Source of the DNA: WHTX01 sp038255145 | Lineage (GTDB): Bacteria; Actinomycetota; Acidimicrobiia; Acidimicrobiales; CAIXPF01 | Reading direction: 5' to 3' | DNA: 41,587 nt | Assembly (NCBI GenBank): GCA_038255145.1 | Contig: JBBSLP010000056.1 | Span: 1-41,587, forward strand | Position numbers and translations under genes: made by a program | Notes under the pieces: generated by a model | What the model was told of the DNA's origin: nothing | The model's database searches: none | What the model saw: only the letters and a program-made list of their open reading frames with translations | Part shown: piece after piece, positions 31,780 through 38,802 of the stretch | How positions within the stretch are numbered: position 1 is the first letter of the stretch | Layout of the letters: every line of letters begins with the position of its first letter

Positions 31780-31832
31780 CCCGACTCGGGCGCAGGCGTC
31801 ATGGCCAGGCGGGGTTGGGCCAGGCTGGGGAC

Positions 31833-32138
31833 ATGATCGTGGCCTTCTCCATCTCCCCCGGCGGCATCGGCGAATCGGTCAGCGACGTGGTGGCCGGATG
31901 CGTGGGCATCGTGCGGGCCAGCGGCCTGCCCAACAGCACCGACGCCATGTTCACCACCATCGAGGGCGACTGGGACGAGGTCATGGCCGTCATCAAGGCG
32001 TGCATGGACCACGTGGCCGAGCGGGCACCCCGGGTGGGCCTGGTGCTCAAGGCCGACCACCGCCCCGGCCGCCACCAGACCATGGCCGACAAGATCGACG
32101 CCATCGAGCGCCACCTCGCTCCCCCGTCGACGCCCTGA
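31833..32138 (+). CDS. Thiamine-binding-like protein (MTH1187/YkoF, DUF77)
   Basis: A 101-residue ferredoxin-like protein. MIVAFSISPGGIGESVSDVVAGCVGIVRASGLPNSTDAMFTTIEGDWDEVMAVIKACMDHV is characteristic of the YkoF/MTH1187 family, whose members bind thiamine or its pyrimidine part. ATG at 31833 follows GCTGGGG closely. No thiamine gene or TPP riboswitch lies nearby. It converges on the MarR gene, with only 18 bp between them. Confidence 0.85.
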   Translation: MIVAFSISPGGIGESVSDVVAGCVGIVRASGLPNSTDAMFTTIEGDWDEVMAVIKACMDHVAERAPRVGLVLKADHRPGRHQTMADKIDAIERHLAPPSTP

Positions 32139-32156
32139 CCCGACCGGGTGGCGTCC

Positions 32157-32654
32157 TCAGTCGAGGTCGACGGTCAGCAGGTGGTGGAGGGCGGCGTCGA
32201 GGCCGGTCCGCTCGGCGGGGGTCAGGTCGGCCAGGAAGGCGGTCGAGCGCTGGTCCTGCTCGGCGTAGGCGTGGACCAGGCGCTGGCGGCCAGCGTCGGT
32301 GAGCTTGGCCTCGACGAGGCGGCCGTCCCCTGCCACCCCCTGGCGGGCCACCAGACCGTCACGCTCGAGCGTGTTGAGGGTGCTGGTGATGGCCTGGCGG
32401 GACATGCCCGACAGGCGGGCCAACTCACGCACCTCGAGCTCGCCGAACAGCCACAGGGCGAACATCGCCCGGAACCCCGCCCACGACCAGCCCTGCGGCC
32501 GGTGCACGGTGCGCTCCAGGTAGGTCACGAGGCGGTTCGAGGCCCGCACCAGGTTCAAGGTCGTCACCAGGGACGACAGGTCGGCGCCGGGCAGGTGCTC
32601 GTGCACACGGGCCCGCGCCGCGTCCTCGAACTCGCTGGGGCCGGGGTGGGGCAT
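32157..32654 (-). CDS. MarR-family transcriptional regulator
   Basis: A 165-residue winged-helix regulator. FRAMFALWLFGELEVRELARLSGMSRQAITSTLNTLERDGLVARQGVAGDGRLVEAKLTDAGRQRL contains the HTH (ELARLSGMSRQAITSTLNTLE) and the wing with the conserved Asp-Gly-Arg. Flanking helices form the dimer interface. ATG at 32654 is chosen, with in-frame starts further upstream. It lies 75 bp after the end of the acyl-CoA ligase gene on the same strand, so it may be co-transcribed with it and respond to an acyl-CoA or aromatic ligand. That link is inference. Confidence 0.9.
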   Translation of the reverse strand: MPHPGPSEFEDAARARVHEHLPGADLSSLVTTLNLVRASNRLVTYLERTVHRPQGWSWAGFRAMFALWLFGELEVRELARLSGMSRQAITSTLNTLERDGLVARQGVAGDGRLVEAKLTDAGRQRLVHAYAEQDQRSTAFLADLTPAERTGLDAALHHLLTVDLD

Positions 32655-32729
32655 GGCCCGAGCATGGCAGCCCGCCGACCGGCACAGCACGGATGGAGCG
32701 GATGGGTGCGCACGGTGGGGACAGGACCG

Positions 32730-34238
32730 TCACTGACCGATGCGGGTGTCCCTGTCGGCCCAGAACGGCTCGCGCAGCTCCCGCTTGAGGATCTTGCCCG
32801 CTCCCGACTTGGGCAGGGGCTCGACGCTGATGTCGATCTGCTTGGGCACCTTGTAGCCGGCGATCAGCACCCGACAGTGGGCCACGAGCTCGGCGGGCTC
32901 GACGTCGTAGCGGGTCACGACCACGGCGTGGACCACCTCGCCCCACTGGGGGTGGGGGATGCCGAACACGGCCGCCTCGAGCACGGCGTCGTGGGCGTGC
33001 AGCGCCTCTTCCACCTCGGTGCTGTAGACGTTCTCGCCCCCGCTGATGATCATGTCCTTGGCCCGGTCGACCAGGTACAGGAAGCTGTCCCCGTCGAGGT
33101 AGCCCAGGTCGCCCGACCGGTACCAGCCGTCGCTCAGCACGGCGGCCGTCTCCGCCGGCTTGTTCCAGTAACCGGCCATGACGTTGGCGCCCCGGATGGC
33201 CACCTCGCCCACCTCACGGCGGGCCAGCTCCTCCCCCTGGGGTCCCACCACCCGGATCTCCACCCCCACCGCGGGCTGGCCGCACGAACGGGCCTGGGGC
33301 CGGTCGAGCAGCCGCTCCTCGTGGGGCAGGGCCGTGGCCACGGGCGACGTCTCCGTGGCCCCGTACAGGTGCACGAGCTCGGCCCCGGGGAAGGCCCGCT
33401 GGGTGCGGCGGAGGATGTCGGTGGCCGCAGGGCTGGCCCCGTGGCTCAAGAGGCGCAGGCTGGCCACGTCACGGGGGCGGGCGGCCTGCTCGTCGGCCAG
33501 GGCCGACAACATGGTGGGCACGGCCAGGGTGGCGGTGACCCCTTCGGCCTCGATGAGGTCGAGGGCGGCGCCGGCGGCGAAGGCGGGCAGCACGACCATG
33601 GCGCCGCCGACCCAGGTCGAGGCGAGCACGGCGATGGACCCCGCGGCGTGGAACAGGGGTGACATGACCAGCCAGCGGTCCTCGGCCCGCAGGTGGGCCC
33701 AGGTGAAGGTGGTGAAGGCGTTGGCGATCAGGTTGCGGTGGCTGAGCATGACCCCCTTGGCCGCCCCCGTCGTGCCCCCGGTGTAGAAGAGCCCGGCCAG
33801 GTCGCCTTCGGTGACCCCTTCCCCCAGGGCGACCTCGGGAGCGAAGGCCAGCGCAGCCTCGTAGTCATCGGGCAGGCGGAGCACGTGTTCGAAGCACCCG
33901 TCGAGCTCGTCGGCGGGGCGGTCGGTGATCAGCACCCTGGCCCCGGCGTCGACGGCGGCATAGCGCAACTCGGCCACGGTATGACGGCTGTTGAGGGGAA
34001 CGACCACGAAGCCGGCCGCGGGCACGGCCTGGTACACCTCGAGGTAGCGGTGGCAGTTGGCGGCCACGATGGCCACCCGGTCCCCCCGCTGCAGCCCCAG
34101 GCCCCGAAGGTGGCCCACCAGGCGTCGGCAACGCCCCATGACCTGGGCGTAGGTGAGGCGCTCGGGGCCGCAGACCACGGCGATGTCCTCGGCTGCCGTC
34201 GCCACCGCCCTCTTGATCGGATCGGCCATCGTGTGCAC
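32730..34238 (-). CDS. Acyl-CoA synthetase (AMP-forming, ANL superfamily)
   Basis: A 502-residue ligase that activates a carboxylic acid with ATP and CoA. The P-loop is LFYTGGTTGAAKGVMLSH, the A5 motif LYGATETSP, the hinge and ribose-binding region DGWYRSGDLGYLD, VDRAKDMIISGGENVYSTEVEEAL follows, and the catalytic Lys is in PLPKSGAGKILKRELR. The length and the GENVYSTEVE region fit medium- or long-chain acyl or aromatic acid ligases. GTG at 34238 has GGGAGGAG 6-7 nt upstream; an in-frame ATG lies at 34229. The next gene downstream is the MarR regulator. Confidence 0.93.
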   Translation of the reverse strand: MHTMADPIKRAVATAAEDIAVVCGPERLTYAQVMGRCRRLVGHLRGLGLQRGDRVAIVAANCHRYLEVYQAVPAAGFVVVPLNSRHTVAELRYAAVDAGARVLITDRPADELDGCFEHVLRLPDDYEAALAFAPEVALGEGVTEGDLAGLFYTGGTTGAAKGVMLSHRNLIANAFTTFTWAHLRAEDRWLVMSPLFHAAGSIAVLASTWVGGAMVVLPAFAAGAALDLIEAEGVTATLAVPTMLSALADEQAARPRDVASLRLLSHGASPAATDILRRTQRAFPGAELVHLYGATETSPVATALPHEERLLDRPQARSCGQPAVGVEIRVVGPQGEELARREVGEVAIRGANVMAGYWNKPAETAAVLSDGWYRSGDLGYLDGDSFLYLVDRAKDMIISGGENVYSTEVEEALHAHDAVLEAAVFGIPHPQWGEVVHAVVVTRYDVEPAELVAHCRVLIAGYKVPKQIDISVEPLPKSGAGKILKRELREPFWADRDTRIGQ

Positions 34239-34283
34239 GGCGTTCTCCTCCCGAGAGAGACGGCCGTCACACTATCGCTCGAT

Positions 34284-34312
34284 GGCGGAGTCACCTGAAG
34301 CGGTGATCCGCC
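34284..34312. promoter_or_regulatory. 11-bp bulged inverted repeat between the ligase and riboswitch genes
   Basis: GGCGGA (34284-34289) pairs with TCCGCC (34307-34312), and TCACC (34291-34295) with GGTGA (34302-34306), with one unpaired G. It lies between two divergent units, 46 bp from the ligase start and about 30 bp before the riboswitch, so it may be an operator for either. Confidence 0.45.
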
Positions 34313-34344
34313 TCAACGTGTGAGCCCGGCACGCCGTCATGAGA

Positions 34345-34435
34345 AGGGTCAACGACAAACGGCAAACCTGCTGCGAGGCAGGGACGCAAAGCCACGGGGC
34401 CCTCGAGGTCAGCCGGGTTACCGAAAGACGAGGGC
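34345..34435 (+). promoter_or_regulatory. Class I cyclic-di-GMP riboswitch (GEMM-I)
   Basis: The hallmark segments are in order. GGCAAACC (34361-34368) leads into a 6-bp stem capped by the GNRA tetraloop GCGA (34373-34376), then GGGACGCAAAGCC (34381-34393), a short second hairpin, and GCCGGGTTACCG (34412-34423). These match the conserved c-di-GMP-binding core, with GGC (34361-34363) pairing with GCC (34391-34393). The aptamer ends about 20 nt before the ATG of the CAP gene at 34445. The ribosome site GAGGG (34430-34434) lies in CGAGGGC (34429-34435), exactly complementary to GCCCTCG (34399-34405) inside the second hairpin. This suggests control of translation start. The class call is based on motif recognition, not on a covariance search. 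Confidence 0.9.
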
Positions 34436-34444
34436 TCTGCTCAC

Positions 34445-35191
34445 ATGCGCTTCAACAACGCGGCCATCGCCGCTGCCGGCCTCGTCGGGATCCTCGGCGT
34501 CGCCGCCATCGCCACCACCAGCGGAGCCGGCGCCACCCCCTCCGAGATCACCCTCGGCCCCACCCCCGCCTCCACCATGGTCCTGCGGGTGACCACCCTG
34601 GCCCCCACCACCACGGCTGCCCCCACCACCACGATGCCGGCGCCCACCACCACCGCCGCCCCGGTCCCCACCACCGCCGCCCCCGTCGAGGCCCCCGCCA
34701 CCACGGCAGCCCCCGTCGAGGCCCCGACGACCACCGCAGCACCGGTCGAGGCGCCGACCACCACCGAGGCCCCCGCTGCTGAGGCCGCTCCCGTGGTCGA
34801 AGAGGCGGCCTACCAGCCCACCTCCACCGTGGCCGGCGACACCTCCGCCGAATACGAGTTCCTCGCCGACACCAACGCCACCCGCGCCTCCATCGGCGTC
34901 GCCGCCCTCACCATGGACAGCTCACTGCAGGCCTACGCCCGCAACCAGGCCCAAGCCATGGCCGACGCCGGCACCATCTACCACAGCGACATCGCCACCC
35001 TCCTCGGCACCTGGTCCACCGTCGGCGAGAACGTCGGCGTCGGCCCCAGCGTCCTCCCCATCCACAACGCCCTCGTCGCCAGCCCCCTCCACTACCGCAA
35101 CCTCGCCGACAGCACCTTCACCAACATCGGCATCGGCGTCGTCCACGGCAACGACGGCCGCATCTACACCGCCCACGTCTTCGGCGCCTGA
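34445..35191 (+). CDS. Secreted CAP-domain protein under c-di-GMP riboswitch
   Basis: A 248-residue exported protein. MRFNNAAIAAAGLVGILGVAAIATTSGAGA is a signal peptide or anchor. Residues 40-120 form a Thr/Pro/Ala linker with repeated APVEAPTTTA units, like wall-spanning stalks. The CAP (SCP/PR1) domain covers about 130-248: FLADTNATRASIGVAALTMDSSLQAYARNQAQAMADAGTIYHSDIATLLG, VGENVGVGPSVLPIHNALVASPLHYRNLAD and GRIYTAHVFGA. It is paralogous to the protein at 11332-11829 but has the added stalk. ATG at 34445 follows GAGGG by 10 nt. The riboswitch ties expression to c-di-GMP, suggesting a role in surface attachment, motility or development; the biochemical function is unknown. Confidence 0.92.
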   Translation: MRFNNAAIAAAGLVGILGVAAIATTSGAGATPSEITLGPTPASTMVLRVTTLAPTTTAAPTTTMPAPTTTAAPVPTTAAPVEAPATTAAPVEAPTTTAAPVEAPTTTEAPAAEAAPVVEEAAYQPTSTVAGDTSAEYEFLADTNATRASIGVAALTMDSSLQAYARNQAQAMADAGTIYHSDIATLLGTWSTVGENVGVGPSVLPIHNALVASPLHYRNLADSTFTNIGIGVVHGNDGRIYTAHVFGA

Positions 35192-35224
35192 ACCACCCGG
35201 GCACCCCGGTCCGGCCAGCACCCC

Positions 35225-35256
35225 AGGCCACCAACACCCCAGGCCACCAACACCCC
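35225..35256. repeat. 16-bp direct repeat, two copies
   Basis: AGGCCACCAACACCCC occurs back to back at 35225-35240 and 35241-35256 in the 3' region of the CAP gene, just before the terminator hairpin. Confidence 0.85.
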
Positions 35257-35259
35257 ACC

Positions 35260-35291
35260 GCCTGCCCGTCCGCCGCCCCGGACGGGCAGGC
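35260..35291 (+). terminator. Strong terminator hairpin after the CAP gene
   Basis: GCCTGCCCGTCC (35260-35271) pairs perfectly with GGACGGGCAGGC (35280-35291) over an 8-nt loop, 69 nt after the stop codon. Confidence 0.75.
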
Positions 35292-35305
35292 CCGCGCCCA
35301 CCCCC

Positions 35306-35353
35306 CGGTGAGATCATCAAAGCCTTGACGATCTCACCGTGTCGCCGTAGGTT
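35306..35353 (+). promoter_or_regulatory. paa operon promoter overlapped by an inverted-repeat operator
   Basis: CGGTGAGATC (35306-35315) is exactly complementary to GATCTCACCG (35330-35339), centre spacing 14 nt. TTGACG (35325-35330) and TAGGTT (35348-35353) are spaced by 17 bp and form a good promoter. The right half-site overlaps the -35 end, so a bound repressor would block it. The start of paaA is 59 nt after the -10. Confidence 0.65.
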
Positions 35354-35411
35354 GATCAGGGGGGTGTGTGGCGAGCGTCACGCACAGAGCTCCCCCCACC
35401 GGAGGTCTCCC

Positions 35412-36344
35412 GTGCGCAGCTGGGCCGATCTGGACGAGCTCCAGACCTTCCTCGACGGTGGCGGCATCATCGAACCCAACGACGACATCCCCGACGCCTA
35501 CCGCCAGGAGGTGTTCCGCTTCATCGAGTTCCACGCCAACTCCGAGCTCATGGGTGGTCTCACCGAGCGCGACTGGATCCCCCGGGCCCCCGGCCTGCGC
35601 CTCAAGCAGGTGTTCCTGGCCAAGACCCAGGACGAGATCGGCCACGCCCACCTGCTGTACATGGTGGCCGCCGACATGGCCTGCAAGACCCGTGACGAGA
35701 TGCTCACCGACCTCTTCAGCGGCCGGACCCGCTTCCACAACGTCTTCCACTACCAGGCCGTGACCTGGGCCGATCAGATCGCCATCGCCTACCTGGTCGA
35801 CGCGGCGGCGTTCGCCAGCCAGCGGGCCGTGTTCGCCGAATGCTCCTATGGCCCCTACAAGCGGGTCCTCAAGCGCATCATCGCCGAGGAGGGCTTCCAC
35901 ATGCGCCACGGCGAGGAGATGCTGCTGCGCATCGCCGAGGGCACCCCCACCCAGCGGGCCATGTTCCAGGCCGCCCTCGACCGCTGGTGGTGGCCCTCCA
36001 TCCAGCTCTTCGGCCCCGATTCCCCGCCGAACGACCCCCTGCTGGCGTGGCACATCAAGAGCGAGCGCAACGAGGTCCTGCGCCACGCATATGTACAGAA
36101 GTACGTCCCCCTGCTCCAGGGCTACGGCTTCGACATCCCCGACCCCGACCTGCGCTTCGACGAAGGCTCGGGCCAGTGGCAACCGGGCACCATCGACTGG
36201 GAGCCCCTCAAGGCCACCATGCGCAACGGTGGGCCCGACTCCCGTCGCCGCATCGACGGCGCCGCCCGCAACCACGAGGACACCGCCTGGGTGCGGGCCG
36301 CCCTCGAGCAGGCCGGCGCCCGCCTGGCCCGGGCGGCGGCATGA
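35412..36344 (+). CDS. paaA: 1,2-phenylacetyl-CoA epoxidase, catalytic subunit PaaA
   Basis: The di-iron catalytic subunit of the oxygenase that converts phenylacetyl-CoA to its ring-1,2-epoxide. The 310 residues match PaaA. The iron-binding helices are visible: FRFIEFHANSELMGGL, KTQDEIGHAHLLYMVAADM (Glu and ExxH), FAECSYGPYKRVLKRIIAEEGFHMRHGEEM (Glu and ExxH). Further typical blocks are RTRFHNVFHYQAVTWADQIAI and RWWWPSIQLFGPDS. GTG at 35412 has GGAGGT 5-6 nt upstream. It is the first gene of an operon A-D-B-C and overlaps paaD by ATGA. Expression is probably controlled at the inverted repeat near 35306-35339. Confidence 0.95.
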   Translation: MRSWADLDELQTFLDGGGIIEPNDDIPDAYRQEVFRFIEFHANSELMGGLTERDWIPRAPGLRLKQVFLAKTQDEIGHAHLLYMVAADMACKTRDEMLTDLFSGRTRFHNVFHYQAVTWADQIAIAYLVDAAAFASQRAVFAECSYGPYKRVLKRIIAEEGFHMRHGEEMLLRIAEGTPTQRAMFQAALDRWWWPSIQLFGPDSPPNDPLLAWHIKSERNEVLRHAYVQKYVPLLQGYGFDIPDPDLRFDEGSGQWQPGTIDWEPLKATMRNGGPDSRRRIDGAARNHEDTAWVRAALEQAGARLARAAA

Positions 36345-36826
36345 CGGCCACCCCCGGGACGACGACGCCGAGGGCCACCGTCGACGACATCCGTCGGGCC
36401 GTGGCCCAGGTGCACGACCCCGAGTACCCGGGCGTGAGCATCGTCGACCTGGGCCTGCTCGAAGCGGTGCGGGTGGACGAAGCCGGACACGCCGAGGTCG
36501 ACCTCATCCCCACCTTCTCGGGCTGTCCCGCCCTGCACATGATCGCCGGCGACGTCGAGGTCGCCGCCGCCGCCGTCCCCGGCGTGGCCGAGGTCACCGT
36601 CACCTGGCTCACCGAGGGCGTGTGGTCTCCCGACCGGCTCACCGCATCGGCCCGCACCACCCTGGCCCAGGACTTCACCGTCGTCCTACGTCGTCGGGAC
36701 GGCACCCTGCTGTGCCCGGTGTGCGGCTCGGTCGCCGTGGTCGACACCAGCGGCTTCGGCCCCACCCGCTGCCGCTCCCTGGCCTGGTGCCCCGACTGCC
36801 GCAACCCCGTGGAGGTCCTGCGATGA
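36341..36826 (+). CDS. paaD: Phenylacetyl-CoA epoxidase accessory protein PaaD
   Basis: A 161-residue MIP18/DUF59-type protein thought to help iron-sulfur cluster or metal assembly for the Paa oxygenase. The DUF59 domain is IRRAVAQVHDPEYPGVSIVDLGLLEAVRVDE and IPTFSGCPALHMIAGDVEVA, with the conserved Cys in SGCP. The C-terminal part has CPVCGS and CRSLAWCPDC, a Cys-rich metal-binding motif typical of PaaD. ATG at 36341 overlaps the paaA stop by 4 nt (ATGA). In Escherichia coli paaD follows paaC; here it lies second. Confidence 0.95.
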   Translation: MTATPGTTTPRATVDDIRRAVAQVHDPEYPGVSIVDLGLLEAVRVDEAGHAEVDLIPTFSGCPALHMIAGDVEVAAAAVPGVAEVTVTWLTEGVWSPDRLTASARTTLAQDFTVVLRRRDGTLLCPVCGSVAVVDTSGFGPTRCRSLAWCPDCRNPVEVLR

Positions 36827-36839
36827 GGGGTCGCAGGCT

Positions 36840-37118
36840 ATGAAAACGTATGAGGTGTTCCTCAAGAAGGCGGGCAAGGACGAGTTCCGCCACGCCGGCG
36901 CCCTCGATGCCCCCGACCCCGACCTGGCCCTGCTCCTGGCCCGCGAGTGCTACAGCCGCCGGGGTGAGGGGGACGAGCTGTGGCTGGTCGACCGCACCGA
37001 CATCGTGGTCGCCGCGGTGGAGGACCTGGCCCCCAACCACGACAAGCCCCACCGCCACAACGACGGCGCCCGGGTGGCGGCCCGCCGCCGCGCCACCCGT
37101 GAAGGGACCCGATCGTGA
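36840..37118 (+). CDS. paaB: Phenylacetyl-CoA epoxidase subunit PaaB
   Basis: A 92-residue small subunit. MKTYEVFLKKAGKDEFRHAGALDAPDPDLALLLARECYSRRGEGDELWLVDRTDIV matches PaaB, which bridges PaaA-PaaC subcomplexes in the oxygenase. The C-terminus is basic (NDGARVAARRRATREGTRS). ATG at 36840 is 13 nt after the paaD stop, with a weak GGGG/AGG site. Its stop overlaps the paaC start by 4 nt (GTGA), so translation is coupled. Confidence 0.95.
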   Translation: MKTYEVFLKKAGKDEFRHAGALDAPDPDLALLLARECYSRRGEGDELWLVDRTDIVVAAVEDLAPNHDKPHRHNDGARVAARRRATREGTRS

Positions 37119-37879
37119 CCCTGCAACCGGCCGCCCGACCCCTCGTCCTGGCCCTGGCCGACGACGAGCACCTCGTCGGCGCCCGCCACACCAACTGGAT
37201 CGGCCTGGGCCCCTTCCTCGAGGAGGACCTGGCCTTCTGCTCCATCGCCCAGGACGAGCTCGGCCACGCCATCGCCCTCTACCAACTGCTGCTGGACACC
37301 GATGACGGCGCCGCCGTCGACGGGCTGGCCCTGCGGCGCGACGACGCCGACTACCGGTCGTGCTGGCTGGCCGAGTGGCCGGCCGACGACTGGGCCACGG
37401 CCCTGGTCCGCCACTGGCTCTACGACCTGGCCGAGGACCTGCGCTGGCGCAACCTGGTGGGCTCGTCCCAGCCCGAGCTCGATGCCCTGGCCCGACGGGT
37501 CCTGCGGGAGGAGGCCTTCCACCTGGGCCATGCCCGCCAGCTGCTCGACCGCACCATGGGCAGCACCGCCGAAGCCACCGACCGCCTCACCGCGGCCCTG
37601 GCCGAGTTGCTGCCCCTGGTCCCCGGACTGTGGGACCCCCCGGCTGACGGCGACGAAGCCGACGCCGTGGCCCGCGGCGTCGTGGCCCGGTCCTCGGCCG
37701 AGGTCGGCCACGACCACCGCCTCGCCGTCGAGGCCCAGCTGTCCGACTGGGGGGTCCGCCTGCCCCTGTCGTCGTCGGGGCCGGCCCAGCACGGCCGCAC
37801 CGTGCGCAGCCCCGGCTTCGCCGTCCTGCACGCGGCACTCAACGAGGTCATCGACCTCGACCCGGCTGCCCGCTGGTGA
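37115..37879 (+). CDS. paaC: Phenylacetyl-CoA epoxidase, structural subunit PaaC
   Basis: A 254-residue ferritin-like subunit that pairs with PaaA. DDEHLVGARHTNWIGLGPFLEEDLAFCSIAQDELGHAIALYQLL, YDLAEDLRWRNLVGSSQPELDALARRVLREEAFHLGHARQLLDR and SWSS-type later helices follow the family pattern. GTG at 37115 overlaps the paaB stop. With paaA, paaB and paaD it forms the epoxidase core; the reductase gene paaE was not found in the window, so electrons must come from a gene elsewhere. Next downstream on the same strand is a PaaG-like isomerase 47 nt away. Confidence 0.95.
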   Translation: MTLQPAARPLVLALADDEHLVGARHTNWIGLGPFLEEDLAFCSIAQDELGHAIALYQLLLDTDDGAAVDGLALRRDDADYRSCWLAEWPADDWATALVRHWLYDLAEDLRWRNLVGSSQPELDALARRVLREEAFHLGHARQLLDRTMGSTAEATDRLTAALAELLPLVPGLWDPPADGDEADAVARGVVARSSAEVGHDHRLAVEAQLSDWGVRLPLSSSGPAQHGRTVRSPGFAVLHAALNEVIDLDPAARW

Positions 37880-37926
37880 GCCCGGGGCCCGAGGGACACA
37901 CCGATCAACCGAACCGAGGGGGACCC

Positions 37927-38721
37927 GTGACCGTCGACGAGCAGAGCGGACAGCAGACCATCGGACAGCAGCGCGACGGCGACGTCGCCGAGATCACCCT
38001 GGACCGGCCCGAGGTGCTCAACAGCCTCGATGCCGCCACCGTGGCCGCGTTCCACGCCGCCCTCGACGAGGCCGAAGGGGCCAGGGCCGTGCTCGTGCGG
38101 GGAGCGGGGCGGGGCTTCTCGGCCGGGCGGGACCTGTCGGGCGCCGAGCCGCTGACCGAGGATGCCCACGCCATCCTCGCCGGCACGTTCAACCCCCTCA
38201 TCCAGCGCCTGCGCGACCTGCCCGTGCCCACCTTCGCCGCCGTGCACGGGCCGTGCCTGGGCGTGGGCTTCGGCATCGCCATGGCCTGCGACGTGGTCTA
38301 CGTGGCCCGTTCGGCCAAGCTCGGCTCCCCCTTCGCCAACATCGGCTGCGTGCTCGACTCGGGCGGCCACGCCGCCCTCGTGCAACGGGTGGGACCCCAC
38401 CGGGCCCTCGAGCTCATCTACACCGCCCGCCTCATCAGCGGGGACGAGGCCGCAGCCATGGGTCTGGTCAACGCCGCCGTCGACGACGACGCCCTGCTCG
38501 ACACGGTCCGGGCCCTGGCTGCCAAGGTGGCGGCGGGACCCACGGCGACGTTCGCCCTGTCCAAGGCCCTCGTCCACCGCATCGAGGACGAGGTCGTCAG
38601 CCTGGCCGACGTGCTCGAGGCCGAGGCGTTGGCCCAGGGGGCCACGGCGGGCACCCCCGACTACGTGGAGGGCATCACCGCCTTCCTGGCCAAGCGGAAG
38701 GCGGCCTTCACCGGGCGCTGA
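37927..38721 (+). CDS. paaG: Enoyl-CoA hydratase/isomerase, PaaG-like
   Basis: A 264-residue crotonase-fold enzyme. EITLDRPEVLNSLDAATVAAFHAALDEAE, RGAGRGFSAGRDLSG (oxyanion hole), VPTFAAVHGPCLGVGFGIAMACDVVYVARSAKLGSPFANIGCVLDSGGHAALVQRVGPHRALELIYTARLISGDEAAAMGLV and a C-terminal FLAKRKAAF are typical. The Asp in VLDSGG is where PaaG-type isomerases have their catalytic Asp, and the Glu of hydratases is missing. PaaG isomerises ring-epoxyphenylacetyl-CoA to the oxepin-CoA, the next step after the epoxidase. Position in the same operon supports this. GTG at 37927 has GAGGGGG about 5 nt upstream. Confidence 0.85.
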   Translation: MTVDEQSGQQTIGQQRDGDVAEITLDRPEVLNSLDAATVAAFHAALDEAEGARAVLVRGAGRGFSAGRDLSGAEPLTEDAHAILAGTFNPLIQRLRDLPVPTFAAVHGPCLGVGFGIAMACDVVYVARSAKLGSPFANIGCVLDSGGHAALVQRVGPHRALELIYTARLISGDEAAAMGLVNAAVDDDALLDTVRALAAKVAAGPTATFALSKALVHRIEDEVVSLADVLEAEALAQGATAGTPDYVEGITAFLAKRKAAFTGR

Positions 38722-38802
38722 CCGGGCGCCGGAGCCGACGCCTCATCAGGCGCCGGCCGGGCGTCGTGAGAGGGCCGACGGGGGCCGTGGGAGGATGGTC
38801 GG

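Noticed and set aside
31600..31833. TPP riboswitch before the thiamine-binding-like gene
   Set aside because: No TPP core motif (CUGAGA or ACCUGAUCUGG-like) is present upstream; the region is the N-terminal coding part of the M15 lipoprotein on the other strand.
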